DNA of 36,072 nucleotides from an uncultured Bacteroidales bacterium (GTDB taxonomy: Bacteria > Bacteroidota > Bacteroidia > Bacteroidales > UBA932), in contig CAKVBK010000006.1 of NCBI GenBank assembly GCA_934725285.1, forward strand, positions 1-36,072, read 5' to 3'. The stretch's first letter is position 1, and every line of letters starts with the position of its first letter. Made by a program: the position numbers and the translations under genes. Below the pieces are notes generated by a model. The model saw only the letters and a program-made list of their open reading frames with translations, was not told the DNA's origin and did no database searches. Shown here one piece after another: positions 24,981-33,460 of this stretch.

Positions 24981-26732
24981 ATGAATATGAAAAAGACTTT
25001 TATACTCACAATACTGGCCGCGGCCGCACTCACCGGATGCGATGACTTCCTGCTGAGAACCCCGAAGGACAAACTGACTCCGGAGACATTCTTCAGGGAC
25101 GAGGCCGAATGCAGGCTCTACACCAACGACTTCTACACGATGCTGCCGGAAGGGGCGAGCATCTATGCGGAGGGTGCCGACTACATCGCCGGAATCGATC
25201 TGGCGTCCGAAGTCATAGGCAACAGGACAGTTCCCGCTACAGCAAACACATGGAATTGGAAGAAACTCCGCGACATCAATTTCTTCATCCAGCATGCCGA
25301 CCAGTGCGAGGACGTCGCCGTGAGGAATGAATATCTCGGTGTGGCAAGATTCTTCAGAGCTTTGTTCTACCTTGACAAAGTGATGCGCTACGGAGATGTG
25401 CCTTGGGTGGACAAGCCTCTTGACGCAGGGTCCGAAGAGCTCTACAAAGGGCGCGATGACCGCAAAGTGGTCATGGGACACGTTCTTGAAGACATCGACT
25501 TCGCCATCGACAACCTGTCCGCCACAAAGGATGTGTTCCGTGTCACAAAATGGACGGCCATGGCCTTGAAGTCCAGAATCTTCCTGTTTGAGGGGACCTA
25601 TAGGAAATACCACGGGATTGACGACTGGAAAACATGCCTTGAGGAATCCGCCAAGGCCGCTGACATATTCATAAGAACTTCCGGCTACACCATTTACTCC
25701 GGAGGTTCCCAGCCATACAGAGATCTGTTCAATTTCTTTGAATCCAACCAGTCAGAGGTGATCCTGTCCAGATCCTACGTGGCTACTCTCGGACTTGTGC
25801 ATGACGCCAACGGCAAGTACACATCCATCTCCATGGGCAAACCGGGACTGCTGAAGGATGTTGTGAACATGTACTTGATGAGCGACGGAACAAGATTCAC
25901 AGACAAGGCCGGCTACAAGACCATGGATTTCGTCACGGAATGCACAGGAAGGGATCCACGCCTGGCTCAGACAATCCGCACACCTGGCTACACCAGAACC
26001 GATGGCACGACAAAACTGGCTCCGGATCTGGCCGCGGCCACAACCGGCTATCAGATCACGAAATATGTCGGGGCGTCAAAGTATGACTCGTACAAGTCCT
26101 CCGAGAACGATCTGCCGATCTTCAGGACCGCGGAGGTCTACCTTAACTACGCCGAGGCGAAAGCCGAGCTCGGAACTCTGACACAGACTGATCTTGATGT
26201 CTCGGTCAACAAGCTCAGGGACAGGGTGAACATGCCTCATCTTGACATGGAGGCGGCGAACGCCGATCCCGACCCTTACCTTCTTGATCCGGTCACCGGC
26301 TACAGGAATGTCACAGGAGCCAATCAGGGAGTCATCCTTGAGATACGCCGTGAAAGGACTGTGGAACTCATCTGCGAGGGATTCCGCTACTGGGATATCA
26401 TGAGATGGAAGGAAGGCAAGAGGTTCGAGAGACCGTTCTACGGGATGTATTTCCCGGGAACCGGATCATACGACCTTGACGGCAACGGAACGATTGACTT
26501 CGTGATCTACGAAGGAGAGAAACCGGCCGTGAAAGACGGTGTGGTATATGCCTCTTTAAAAGAGCTTCATCTATCAGACGGGAACTCAGGCTACATCACC
26601 GTCCATCCGGACATCGAAAGAAAATGGGACGAGGAAAAAGACTATCTTTACCCTGTTCCTACCGATGACAGGGTTCTTACCCAAGGCAAGATCACCCAGA
26701 ATCCCGGATGGGATGACGGTCTGGATTTCTAA
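24981..26732 (+). CDS. SusD/RagB family outer-membrane lipoprotein (PUL2)
   Basis: This is a surface lipoprotein of 583 residues that pairs with the SusC encoded 6 bases upstream. The lipobox is ALTGC (Cys20) and is followed by DDFLLRTPKDKLTPETFF, the usual SusD opening. Canonical RagB/SusD features are ARFFRALFYLDKVMRYGDVP near 115-135, FRTAEVYLNYAEAKAEL near 375-392, and the late segment RRERTVELICEGFRYWDIMRW near 455-475. It ends with YPVPTDDRVL and NPGW, typical of the SusD C-terminus. ATG 24987 would shorten it by two residues. Confidence 0.95.
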   Translation: MNMKKTFILTILAAAALTGCDDFLLRTPKDKLTPETFFRDEAECRLYTNDFYTMLPEGASIYAEGADYIAGIDLASEVIGNRTVPATANTWNWKKLRDINFFIQHADQCEDVAVRNEYLGVARFFRALFYLDKVMRYGDVPWVDKPLDAGSEELYKGRDDRKVVMGHVLEDIDFAIDNLSATKDVFRVTKWTAMALKSRIFLFEGTYRKYHGIDDWKTCLEESAKAADIFIRTSGYTIYSGGSQPYRDLFNFFESNQSEVILSRSYVATLGLVHDANGKYTSISMGKPGLLKDVVNMYLMSDGTRFTDKAGYKTMDFVTECTGRDPRLAQTIRTPGYTRTDGTTKLAPDLAAATTGYQITKYVGASKYDSYKSSENDLPIFRTAEVYLNYAEAKAELGTLTQTDLDVSVNKLRDRVNMPHLDMEAANADPDPYLLDPVTGYRNVTGANQGVILEIRRERTVELICEGFRYWDIMRWKEGKRFERPFYGMYFPGTGSYDLDGNGTIDFVIYEGEKPAVKDGVVYASLKELHLSDGNSGYITVHPDIERKWDEEKDYLYPVPTDDRVLTQGKITQNPGWDDGLDF

Positions 26733-26759
26733 TCAATCAGATAAACAATTATTGAAGTC

Positions 26760-28955
26760 ATGAAGAATAAACTATATCTAACACTGCTTGCGGCGGCATC
26801 GTTCCTGTTCGGATGCGTTTCCGCTCCGGAACTTCCTATGCAGCAGTTGGAGGTGGCCGCTGACGCGATCGTGTCCGCGGCGACAGGAGCTGAGTATCCT
26901 GTGGCTGTCACATCGAACACAAAATGGACTGTCAGCTCTGACGGGGCGGATTGGATCACCGCTGACAAAGAACAGAGCACAGGAAACGCCACTCTGACTC
27001 TCACCATACTGCCAAACGAGGAAGAGGCCAGGGAAGCCGTCATCACACTTGCGGCGTTCTCCGACAACTCCATCCGCAGGACAATATCGATCAGGCAGTC
27101 CGGCGCCAATGAGAGCGGAGTGATCTCCATCAAGGAACTCAGGACGATGGAAGAGACCGGAAAGACTGTCAGCCTCACGGCCGGAACACGGGTCAGAGGC
27201 TTCATCCTGACTGACCCTGTCGTCGCCAACTGGCCGGACGGGGCAATCGCGATCGAGGATTCCTTCACGGAAGCATATTCAGGAATAAAGGTGAAACTGC
27301 CGGAGGTTCCGGACTATTCCCAAGGTGTCGAAGTCGAGGTTCCGCTTGACGGGGCGTCCCTCTACAGGGATGAGACGGGTTATCTTGTGCTTGAGGCTTC
27401 CAAAGCTGACAGCACTGACGTGACACCTGTCGTGGTCAAGCCGATAGTGTTGGACTACACCAAGCTTGCCTCAGGAGCCTACGAGTCAATGTACGTCAGC
27501 CTGAACATGCAGATCACGGACGGTGGTCTGAACGGAGTGTTCTCCGACTGTCCGCTGCTGGAGGACTCAGACGGCAACAATGCCAGGCTCAACGTCTTGA
27601 GTGAATCCGTGTTGGCCTCCACCAACACCAGTGACGGATCATGCTATGTCAGCGGCATCGCCGGTTTCGCATCGGAGATTCCGCAGATATCCCCGACGTC
27701 CGCCGCGGACGCGAGGTTCGACGGAATGCGGTTCGGAGTCAAGATCGGAGTACGCAGACTCCCTTACATCCTGTCGTTCTACGCCAACTCACAGAAGAAC
27801 AAGGATCTGAAGTACAGCGTCATCAAGGATGGCACCTACGCCAAACTCGGAACCGATTTCTATGTCAAGGACAAGGATGATAAGATCGGTGCGGTGTTCA
27901 CGGCCAAGACGACCGAAAAGATGACAGGATCAGGGCAGTTCAGAATGACACACTGGGCTGACGAGGCGGCACATGACAACGTCCCTGGAAAATCATTCGC
28001 CGGCGACGATGGCTCCGGCTACACCTTGACAGTCCCTCTCCAGACAGACCTTCCGTCCAGGTTCCACATCGCGTTCGGAATGGCCGGTACCGGAGGAGCC
28101 ATCAAAAACTGGATCCTGTCATATTCAAATGACAACGAGACTTGGTATAAAGGCGCTGATTTCATCATTGACAAGGCCATATCCGGTTCTGGTTTCTACT
28201 ATTACTACGACTTGGTTCTCGAACCGGAGATCAGCTTCACGGCGGGAAACACCCTCTACTTAAGATGGACGGCGACAGGTACGACAGGAGTGAACGGATC
28301 AACTGTGACCGGCCTGGGATCTGACGTGAGATTCTCTTGCTGCTGCGCCATATTTGATGAATATTCCGCCTCGACCTCGGTTCCCGCAGGCGCGGTTTAT
28401 TACGAGCCGTTCGACAATCTCACGGAAGGTCTTGACTATCTATGGGGTGACAGGCTTGCCGCGATGATGAACTTCTGTGGAAGCGACATCAGCAAGTGGA
28501 CAGACGGACAGAAGAATGGCCTGACCGGTGAAAATGTCCATCAGAGAAGAGGCTACGCACAGGTCGGTTTCGTCGAGTCACAGGCCGTGGCCAGAGCCAA
28601 GTACACCAACACGGTCGGGAGCCTGACGACACCGGCGCTTGGTGCAAACGGTGATCTCAATCTGTCATTTGATGCGATGGCCTATCATACTCCTGCCGAC
28701 AGACCGAACGCCAAGGCCGGCGAGCCGGCTGACAAGAGCGGTGACTTGAAATCAGTCGTGGTAAGGATCGATGGAGGCGGCACCATCGACGGAAAGACGG
28801 AAGTCATTGTGGACGGCTTGTCGACAAGCGCTTTCAAGAGCTTCTCTCTGAAGATTTCCGGAGCGACAGCCGGCACAAGAATCACATTCACAAGCGCTCC
28901 GGCAAGCGGTGAGTTCAGCCGTTGGTTCATAGACAACATACTTGTAACAAAATAA
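26760..28955 (+). CDS. BACON-DUF5689 surface lipoprotein (predicted ligand-binding protein, PUL2)
   Basis: This is a 731-residue lipoprotein (FLFGC, Cys19; the following VSAPELP is not strongly acidic). A BACON domain covers about 28-117 (EYPVAVTSNTKWTVSSDGA, ending RRTISIRQSG). A DUF5689-like region covers about 120-340 (ISIKELRTMEETGKTV, VRGFILTD, GAIAIEDS, VEVEVPLDG), which resembles OB-fold-like modules found in Bacteroidetes surface proteins. Two beta-rich parts follow, about 350-535 and 545-731; the last, from YYEPFDN to RWFIDNILVTK, looks like a choice-of-anchor J type jelly roll. No catalytic motif is visible. It lies 27 bases after susD and 4 bases before the phosphoesterase gene, so it probably binds the substrate on which that enzyme acts. 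Confidence 0.82.
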   Translation: MKNKLYLTLLAAASFLFGCVSAPELPMQQLEVAADAIVSAATGAEYPVAVTSNTKWTVSSDGADWITADKEQSTGNATLTLTILPNEEEAREAVITLAAFSDNSIRRTISIRQSGANESGVISIKELRTMEETGKTVSLTAGTRVRGFILTDPVVANWPDGAIAIEDSFTEAYSGIKVKLPEVPDYSQGVEVEVPLDGASLYRDETGYLVLEASKADSTDVTPVVVKPIVLDYTKLASGAYESMYVSLNMQITDGGLNGVFSDCPLLEDSDGNNARLNVLSESVLASTNTSDGSCYVSGIAGFASEIPQISPTSAADARFDGMRFGVKIGVRRLPYILSFYANSQKNKDLKYSVIKDGTYAKLGTDFYVKDKDDKIGAVFTAKTTEKMTGSGQFRMTHWADEAAHDNVPGKSFAGDDGSGYTLTVPLQTDLPSRFHIAFGMAGTGGAIKNWILSYSNDNETWYKGADFIIDKAISGSGFYYYYDLVLEPEISFTAGNTLYLRWTATGTTGVNGSTVTGLGSDVRFSCCCAIFDEYSASTSVPAGAVYYEPFDNLTEGLDYLWGDRLAAMMNFCGSDISKWTDGQKNGLTGENVHQRRGYAQVGFVESQAVARAKYTNTVGSLTTPALGANGDLNLSFDAMAYHTPADRPNAKAGEPADKSGDLKSVVVRIDGGGTIDGKTEVIVDGLSTSAFKSFSLKISGATAGTRITFTSAPASGEFSRWFIDNILVTK

Positions 28956-28959
28956 CACG

Positions 28960-29868
28960 ATGAAAAGAACATTTCTAATATTTGGCATGATGGCCATGCT
29001 GGGAGCATGCGCTTCCGCACTCGACAACGCCGATTACATTCCGGGTCCCACCTCAGGTGAGACCCCGGATGTGACCGATCCGGACGTGATCGCCGAAAAT
29101 CAGGTCAAGGTCATCTCTTTCAACATCAGGACCGCGAACGGTGACAAGAACACCGGCAACGCATGGAACATCAGGAAAAAGGCCATCCCCCCAATGTTCA
29201 AGAAAGAGAATCCGACAGTCTTCGGAGTACAGGAGGCTCTTTCCGAACAAGTCAATTTCCTGAACTCCGAGCTTCCCGAATATGCATCCGTAGGTGTCGG
29301 CAGGGATGACGGCAAGGAGAAAGGCGAGTTCATGTCCATCTTCTACAAGAAGAGCGATGCAAGCCTTGTCGATTGGGGCACATTCTGGCTCTCACAGACC
29401 CCGGACACTCCGTCAAAAGGCTGGGACGCGGCCTACAACAGGACCGCCACTTGGGCGATCTTCAAGCACGAGCCTACGGGCAAGAGGTTCATCTATGTCA
29501 ACACACATCTGGACAACGCTGGCAAGCTGGCGCGGCAGAACGGTCTCCTGCTGATCCGCGACAAGATCCTTGAGATGAACAAGGAGGGACTTCCTGTCAT
29601 TCTCACTGCCGATTTCAACTCATCGACTGACAACGCGATCTTTGACTGTGTGAAAGCTGTGATGCAGGACGCGCGCAAGACATGTCCTTCCACGGACAAC
29701 CATGCGTCGTTCAACGGCTGGGGCCAGTCAAGTTCCGTGATCGACCACATCTTCTACTATGGTTTCTCGGGAATCCGGTTCCGCACCGTCACTGAGTCCT
29801 ACGAAGGGATACAGTACATGTCAGATCACTATCCGGTCTCCGCGGTTCTGGAATTTCCGGAGAAGTGA
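28960..29868 (+). CDS. Endonuclease/exonuclease/phosphatase-family lipoprotein (PUL2)
   Basis: This is a metal-dependent phosphoesterase or nuclease of the DNase I-like EEP fold, 302 residues, anchored by a lipobox (MLGAC, Cys17). All core motifs are visible in order: ISFNIR (Asn55), FGVQEA (metal-binding Glu), YVNTHLDN (His), LTADFNS (Asp and Asn) and SDHYPV (Asp289, His290). It is therefore probably catalytically active. The family cleaves phosphodiester or phosphomonoester bonds in nucleic acids, phospholipids and sugar phosphates; which one cannot be read here. It is the last gene of PUL2, 4 bases after the DUF5689 gene. Surface or periplasmic location follows from the lipobox and the operon. 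Confidence 0.9.
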   Translation: MKRTFLIFGMMAMLGACASALDNADYIPGPTSGETPDVTDPDVIAENQVKVISFNIRTANGDKNTGNAWNIRKKAIPPMFKKENPTVFGVQEALSEQVNFLNSELPEYASVGVGRDDGKEKGEFMSIFYKKSDASLVDWGTFWLSQTPDTPSKGWDAAYNRTATWAIFKHEPTGKRFIYVNTHLDNAGKLARQNGLLLIRDKILEMNKEGLPVILTADFNSSTDNAIFDCVKAVMQDARKTCPSTDNHASFNGWGQSSSVIDHIFYYGFSGIRFRTVTESYEGIQYMSDHYPVSAVLEFPEK

Positions 29869-29935
29869 CGAAGATCCTTCGGCTTGCTCAGTGGCCTACA
29901 GTTCCTGTCACAGAGCCGTTGAAGGTCGGTGAACG

Positions 29936-29967
29936 AAAACAGGGAGGCAGTTCGCCTCCCTGTTTTT
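29936..29967. terminator. Strong bidirectional rho-independent terminator at the end of PUL2 and uxaC
   Basis: AAAACAGGGAGGC (29936-29948) pairs perfectly with GCCTCCCTGTTTT (29954-29966), a 13-bp stem with the 5-base loop AGTTC. A T run follows on the plus strand and the A run gives a T run on the minus strand. It lies between two converging genes and should end both transcripts. Confidence 0.9.
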
Positions 29968-29983
29968 ATTGTCAAAGGAAACA

Positions 29984-31399
29984 TCAAAAGCCAAAATATT
30001 CCTTGGCGTTGTTGTATGAGATGTCACGGACCATCCGGGCGACGGTGTCGATCTCTGATGCCGGGATCTTTCCGGCCTCTACATCGGTGCCGATCACATC
30101 ACAGAGGATGCGGCGGAAATATTCATGGCGAGGGTAGCTGATGAAGCTGCGGGAGTCGGTCAGCATGCCCACAAAGCGGCTCAGAAGACCGAGGGATGAC
30201 AACGCGTCAATCTGTCTGCGCATTCCGTTCTCCTGATCGAGGAACCACCAGCCGGAGCCGAACTGCATCTTGCCGGGAACCGAGCCGTCGTTGAAGTTGT
30301 AGGCCATTGTCGTCATCACCTCGTTGTCCTTAGGATTCAGGCAATAAAGGATGGTCTTCGCAAGGTTGCCGGTCTTGTCAAGGGCATCGAAGAACCTGTT
30401 TCCCGCTGCCGCCACCGGCTTGTCGTTCATCGAGTCGCAACCCGCGTCAGGCCCGACGCTGTTGAATATTCTTGTGCAATTGTTACGAAGCGGCCCGACG
30501 TGGAACTGCTGCGTCCAGCCGGACTCCGCGTCCATCACCGCCAGATCGCGCAGAACCGCGCTCTTGTACTTGGCCGCATCATGTGTGTCAACAGGCATTC
30601 CGGAAAGGGCGGCGCTGAATATTCTCTCGATCTCGTTTTCATCATATTCCCCGGCATAGAAAGTGTCAATGCCGTGGTCGGAAAGGCGGCAGCCCATCGA
30701 CCCGAAGAAATCGTGACGTTTGCGGAGAGCCTCGATCATGGTTGAATATGAACGTATTTCCACCCCGGCAGCCTCGGAGAGTCTTCCGAGATATTCATTG
30801 AATGACTTCGCGTCCTCGATTCCCATCACCTTGTCAGGCCTCCACGTCGGAAGGACTTTGGTCCCGAAAGGATGCTCCGCGATCTGCCTGTGCCAACGAA
30901 GGTCATCTGCCGGGTCGTCGGTAGTGCAGACCACCTCGACATTGAACTTCCGGATAAGAGCCTGTCCCCTGTACTCCGGAGTGGCCAGTTTGGCGTTGCA
31001 CTCCTCGAAGATCCCGCGCGCGGTCTCCGGCTTCAGGATCTTGTCTATTCCGAAAACACGGCTGAGTTCCAGATGCGACCAGTGGTAGAGAGGGTTGCGC
31101 ATCAGGTAAGGCATGGTCTCCGCCCATTTCTCAAACTTTTCCCATGAGGATCTGTCACCGGTGATATATTCCTCCGGCACCCCGTTCGCCCTCATCGCCC
31201 TCCATTTGTAGTGGTCGCCGCTGTGGCCGTCCACCAGCCAGAGCTGCGTTATGTCGCGGAACTGGATGTTCTCTGCGATCTCCCGCGGTGAAAGATGGCA
31301 ATGGTAGTCGATTATCGGCAGTTTTTCGGCATGATTGTGGAAAAGTTGCCGGGCTGTCTCGTTGGACAGCATGAAATTCTCGTTGATGAATGCGCGCAT
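29984..31399 (-). CDS. uxaC: Uronate (glucuronate/galacturonate) isomerase UxaC
   Basis: This cytoplasmic enzyme converts D-glucuronate to D-fructuronate and D-galacturonate to D-tagaturonate, the first step of hexuronate catabolism. From ATG 31399 it has 471 residues, the normal length, and begins MRAFINENFMLSNETAR like known members. The amidohydrolase-type metal motif is IIDYHCHLSP (His33, His35). Other family segments are HWSHLELSRVFGI, CTTDDP, DHGIDTFYAG, VGPLRNNCTRIFNS and GWWFLDQENGM. ATG 31444 would add 15 residues, with GGAAG just before it; I prefer the shorter start by similarity of the N-terminus. It is divergent from grpE. The products would pass through UxuB/UxuA-type enzymes (not seen here) to the KdgK and Eda encoded at 34342-36050. 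Confidence 0.93.
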   Translation of the reverse strand: MRAFINENFMLSNETARQLFHNHAEKLPIIDYHCHLSPREIAENIQFRDITQLWLVDGHSGDHYKWRAMRANGVPEEYITGDRSSWEKFEKWAETMPYLMRNPLYHWSHLELSRVFGIDKILKPETARGIFEECNAKLATPEYRGQALIRKFNVEVVCTTDDPADDLRWHRQIAEHPFGTKVLPTWRPDKVMGIEDAKSFNEYLGRLSEAAGVEIRSYSTMIEALRKRHDFFGSMGCRLSDHGIDTFYAGEYDENEIERIFSAALSGMPVDTHDAAKYKSAVLRDLAVMDAESGWTQQFHVGPLRNNCTRIFNSVGPDAGCDSMNDKPVAAAGNRFFDALDKTGNLAKTILYCLNPKDNEVMTTMAYNFNDGSVPGKMQFGSGWWFLDQENGMRRQIDALSSLGLLSRFVGMLTDSRSFISYPRHEYFRRILCDVIGTDVEAGKIPASEIDTVARMVRDISYNNAKEYFGF

Positions 31400-31469
31400 T
31401 GTGTTGTCAGCTGTTAGAGTCCTAGGCCGGGAATATGTTGCCATTCTTCCAAGCCAGACGATTTCCGTA

Positions 31470-31501
31470 CAAATTTAGCAACACGGACGGTAAATTACAA
31501 C
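31470..31501 (-). promoter_or_regulatory. Promoter of uxaC
   Basis: Read on the minus strand, GTTG (31501-31498), a 20-base spacer and TAAATTTG (31477-31470) match TTTG / TAnnTTTG except for one base of the -33 element. Transcription would start near 31463, giving a leader of about 60 bases to ATG 31399, or about 20 bases to ATG 31444. Confidence 0.6.
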
Positions 31502-31512
31502 ATTATTCATAT

Positions 31513-31527
31513 CTGACATTATGTCAG
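31513..31527. promoter_or_regulatory. Perfect 15-bp palindrome upstream of grpE, possible heat-shock operator
   Basis: CTGACAT-T-ATGTCAG is a perfect palindrome around one central base. It ends 4 bases before the -33 element of the grpE promoter and begins 11 bases beyond the -33 element of the divergent uxaC promoter. It differs from the HrcA/CIRCE site (TTAGCACTC-N9-GAGTGCTAA). The position suits a regulator of the chaperone operon, of uxaC, or of both. Confidence 0.55.
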
Positions 31528-31531
31528 CGAT

Positions 31532-31562
31532 TCTGTAATTGGCAGATATTTTGATATCTTTG
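31532..31562 (+). promoter_or_regulatory. Promoter of the grpE-dnaJ operon
   Basis: TCTG (31532-31535), a 19-base spacer and TATCTTTG (31555-31562) match the Bacteroides consensus with one mismatch in the -33 element. Transcription would begin near 31569, about 60 bases before the grpE start. Confidence 0.6.
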
Positions 31563-31629
31563 CAGTCGCTTATGATGACTTTCCAGCCATTGCAAGTGCA
31601 AGTGTATGAAAACAAGGAGAAATAACGAT

Positions 31630-32250
31630 ATGAGCAAAAAGAACAAAGAAATAAAGAATAAAGAGCAGGAGGAGCCGAAACAGGAAAGCAAGACTGCCGA
31701 ACAGGCGGAGAAAAAAGCCGAGAAGAGGCCGGAAAGTAAGGAAAAGGCTCCTGAGGTTGATGAGGAGGCAAGGAAGATCGAGGAGAAGCTGAACGCCCTT
31801 CTTAAAGAGAATGAAGAACTTAAGGCGAGCGTGGCCAAGGAGAAGGACGACTACATCCGCCTGATGGCAGACTTTGAGAATTTCCGCAGACATTCAGCAG
31901 AGGCCAAACTTGAACTTGTGTCCTCAGCGTCGGCCGACACAATCAAAGGACTGCTTCCGGTGTTGGATGACTGTGAGAGAGCTATGAAGATGCTTGAGAC
32001 TTCAGCCGACGAGGTCGCCAAGGAAGGTACAGCGTTGATATTCAACAAACTGATGTCCTACCTTAAGACCAAGGGGCTTGAGGCGATCAAGGCCAAAGGT
32101 GAGAAATTTGACACTGATTTCCACGAGGCGGTGGCCCAATTCCCGGTTCAGGAAGAGGACAAGAAAGGTCTCGTCTATGACGTGGTTCAGACAGGATACA
32201 CCCTTTCGGGCAAGGTCATCCGCTACGCCAAAGTGGTTGTAGGAATATAG
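31630..32250 (+). CDS. grpE: GrpE, nucleotide exchange factor of DnaK
   Basis: This cytoplasmic dimeric cochaperone releases ADP from DnaK. I chose ATG 31630 because AAGGAG lies at 31614-31619, 10 bases upstream; ATG 31606 would add eight residues. The 206-residue protein has a highly charged, disordered Lys/Glu-rich N-terminus (1-50), a long coiled coil (about 50-100, KIEEKLNALLKENEELKAS), the family signature YIRLMADFENFRRHS, and the C-terminal beta wing (FDTDFHEAV, VQTGYTLSGKVIRYAKVVVG). It is followed by dnaJ after 14 bases. dnaK is not in the window. Confidence 0.95.
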   Translation: MSKKNKEIKNKEQEEPKQESKTAEQAEKKAEKRPESKEKAPEVDEEARKIEEKLNALLKENEELKASVAKEKDDYIRLMADFENFRRHSAEAKLELVSSASADTIKGLLPVLDDCERAMKMLETSADEVAKEGTALIFNKLMSYLKTKGLEAIKAKGEKFDTDFHEAVAQFPVQEEDKKGLVYDVVQTGYTLSGKVIRYAKVVVGI

Positions 32251-32264
32251 GAGATTAAGTGAAT

Positions 32265-33458
32265 ATGGCAGAGAAAAGAGATTATTACGAGGTTCTGGGG
32301 GTCGCCAAGACCGCCACAGCCGATGAGATAAAGAAAGCTTACAGGGCAGCCGCCATGAAATGGCATCCTGACCGTTGGGTAGACGGAACGGATGCGGAGA
32401 AGAAGACCGCCGAGGAGAAATTCAAGGAGGCCTCGGAGGCATATTCTGTGCTCAGCGACCCTGACAAAAAGGCAAAATACGACCAGTACGGATTCGCCGG
32501 AGTGGACGGCCAGCCGGGACCGGACTTCAGCGGAGGGTTCGGAAACCTGAACGACATTCTGAACGACCTCTTCGGAGGCGGATTCAGCGGATTCAGCGGA
32601 GGCGGATTCTCCGGGTTCGGAGGTTTTGGAGGCGGCAGTCAGGGACGTGCTCAGCAAAGAGTCATGAAAGGACGTGACATCCGAACAAGAGTTCGTCTGA
32701 CCCTTGAGGAGATCGCCGCCGGCGCCGAGAAAGAAATCACCATTGAGCGCAACAGACCGTGTCCTGACTGCGGCGGGCGCGGAACCAAGAACGCTTCGGA
32801 TGTCAAGACCTGCCCGTCATGTAACGGCACAGGACAGACGCAGCGTGTCGTCAACTCGCTGTTCGGTAGGACAGTCACGTACTCAACTTGTCCTCAGTGC
32901 GGCGGAGAAGGCAAAGTCATCAGCAATCCTTGCCGTACATGCGGAGGCTCCGGTTTAGTCCGCAGGCGCGAGACTGTCAAGGTCAAGATCCCGGCAGGTG
33001 TAGAGGATGGTATGCAGCTGACAATCAGAGGCGAAGGCCATGCGGCTCCGCACGGTGGCGTCAACGGAGATCTTCTTGTGATCATCGAGGAGATTCCACA
33101 CTCATCATTGAAGCGCGACGGCAAGAACCTGTTCTACTCGACGGTGATCTCCGTCACCGACGCCATTCTGGGAACCGAGATCACGGTTCCTTGTCTGGAC
33201 GGCTCATACAAAGTCAAGGTCGATCCCGGCACTCAGTCAGGCACAGTGATGAAGCTCAGAGGGAAGGGACTCCCGGCGGTGAGCGGGTACGGAAGCGGTA
33301 CCGGAGACCTTTATGTAAAGATCCTGGTCTGGATTCCAAAGAGGCTTTCCTCCGATGAGAAGAACGCCTTGGAAAATATGAGGGCAAGCAGGTCGTTCAC
33401 ACCGGATCTTTCCCGTGACGACAAGGCGCTGTTCGACAAGATGAAGAACATATTCTAA
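32265..33458 (+). CDS. dnaJ: DnaJ (Hsp40) cochaperone
   Basis: This J-domain cochaperone stimulates the DnaK ATPase and binds unfolded proteins. From ATG 32265 it has 397 residues, with AGGAG at 32249-32253; the GTG at 32259 is a less likely start. The J domain covers residues 4-72 with HPD at 34-36. A Gly/Phe-rich linker covers about 80-130. Four zinc-binding repeats follow, CPDCGGRG, CPSCNGTG, CPQCGGEG and CRTCGGSG (about 165-235). The C-terminal substrate-binding domains follow (VKIPAGVEDGMQLTIRGEG, TVMKLRGKGLP). It is a complete class I DnaJ. Two bases separate its stop from the next ATG. Confidence 0.97.
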   Translation: MAEKRDYYEVLGVAKTATADEIKKAYRAAAMKWHPDRWVDGTDAEKKTAEEKFKEASEAYSVLSDPDKKAKYDQYGFAGVDGQPGPDFSGGFGNLNDILNDLFGGGFSGFSGGGFSGFGGFGGGSQGRAQQRVMKGRDIRTRVRLTLEEIAAGAEKEITIERNRPCPDCGGRGTKNASDVKTCPSCNGTGQTQRVVNSLFGRTVTYSTCPQCGGEGKVISNPCRTCGGSGLVRRRETVKVKIPAGVEDGMQLTIRGEGHAAPHGGVNGDLLVIIEEIPHSSLKRDGKNLFYSTVISVTDAILGTEITVPCLDGSYKVKVDPGTQSGTVMKLRGKGLPAVSGYGSGTGDLYVKILVWIPKRLSSDEKNALENMRASRSFTPDLSRDDKALFDKMKNIF

Positions 33459-33460
33459 AG

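Noticed and set aside
24678..25613. 311-codon minus-strand frame across the susC/susD junction of PUL2
   Set aside because: It overlaps two certain genes in antisense and shows no domain, signal peptide or promoter.
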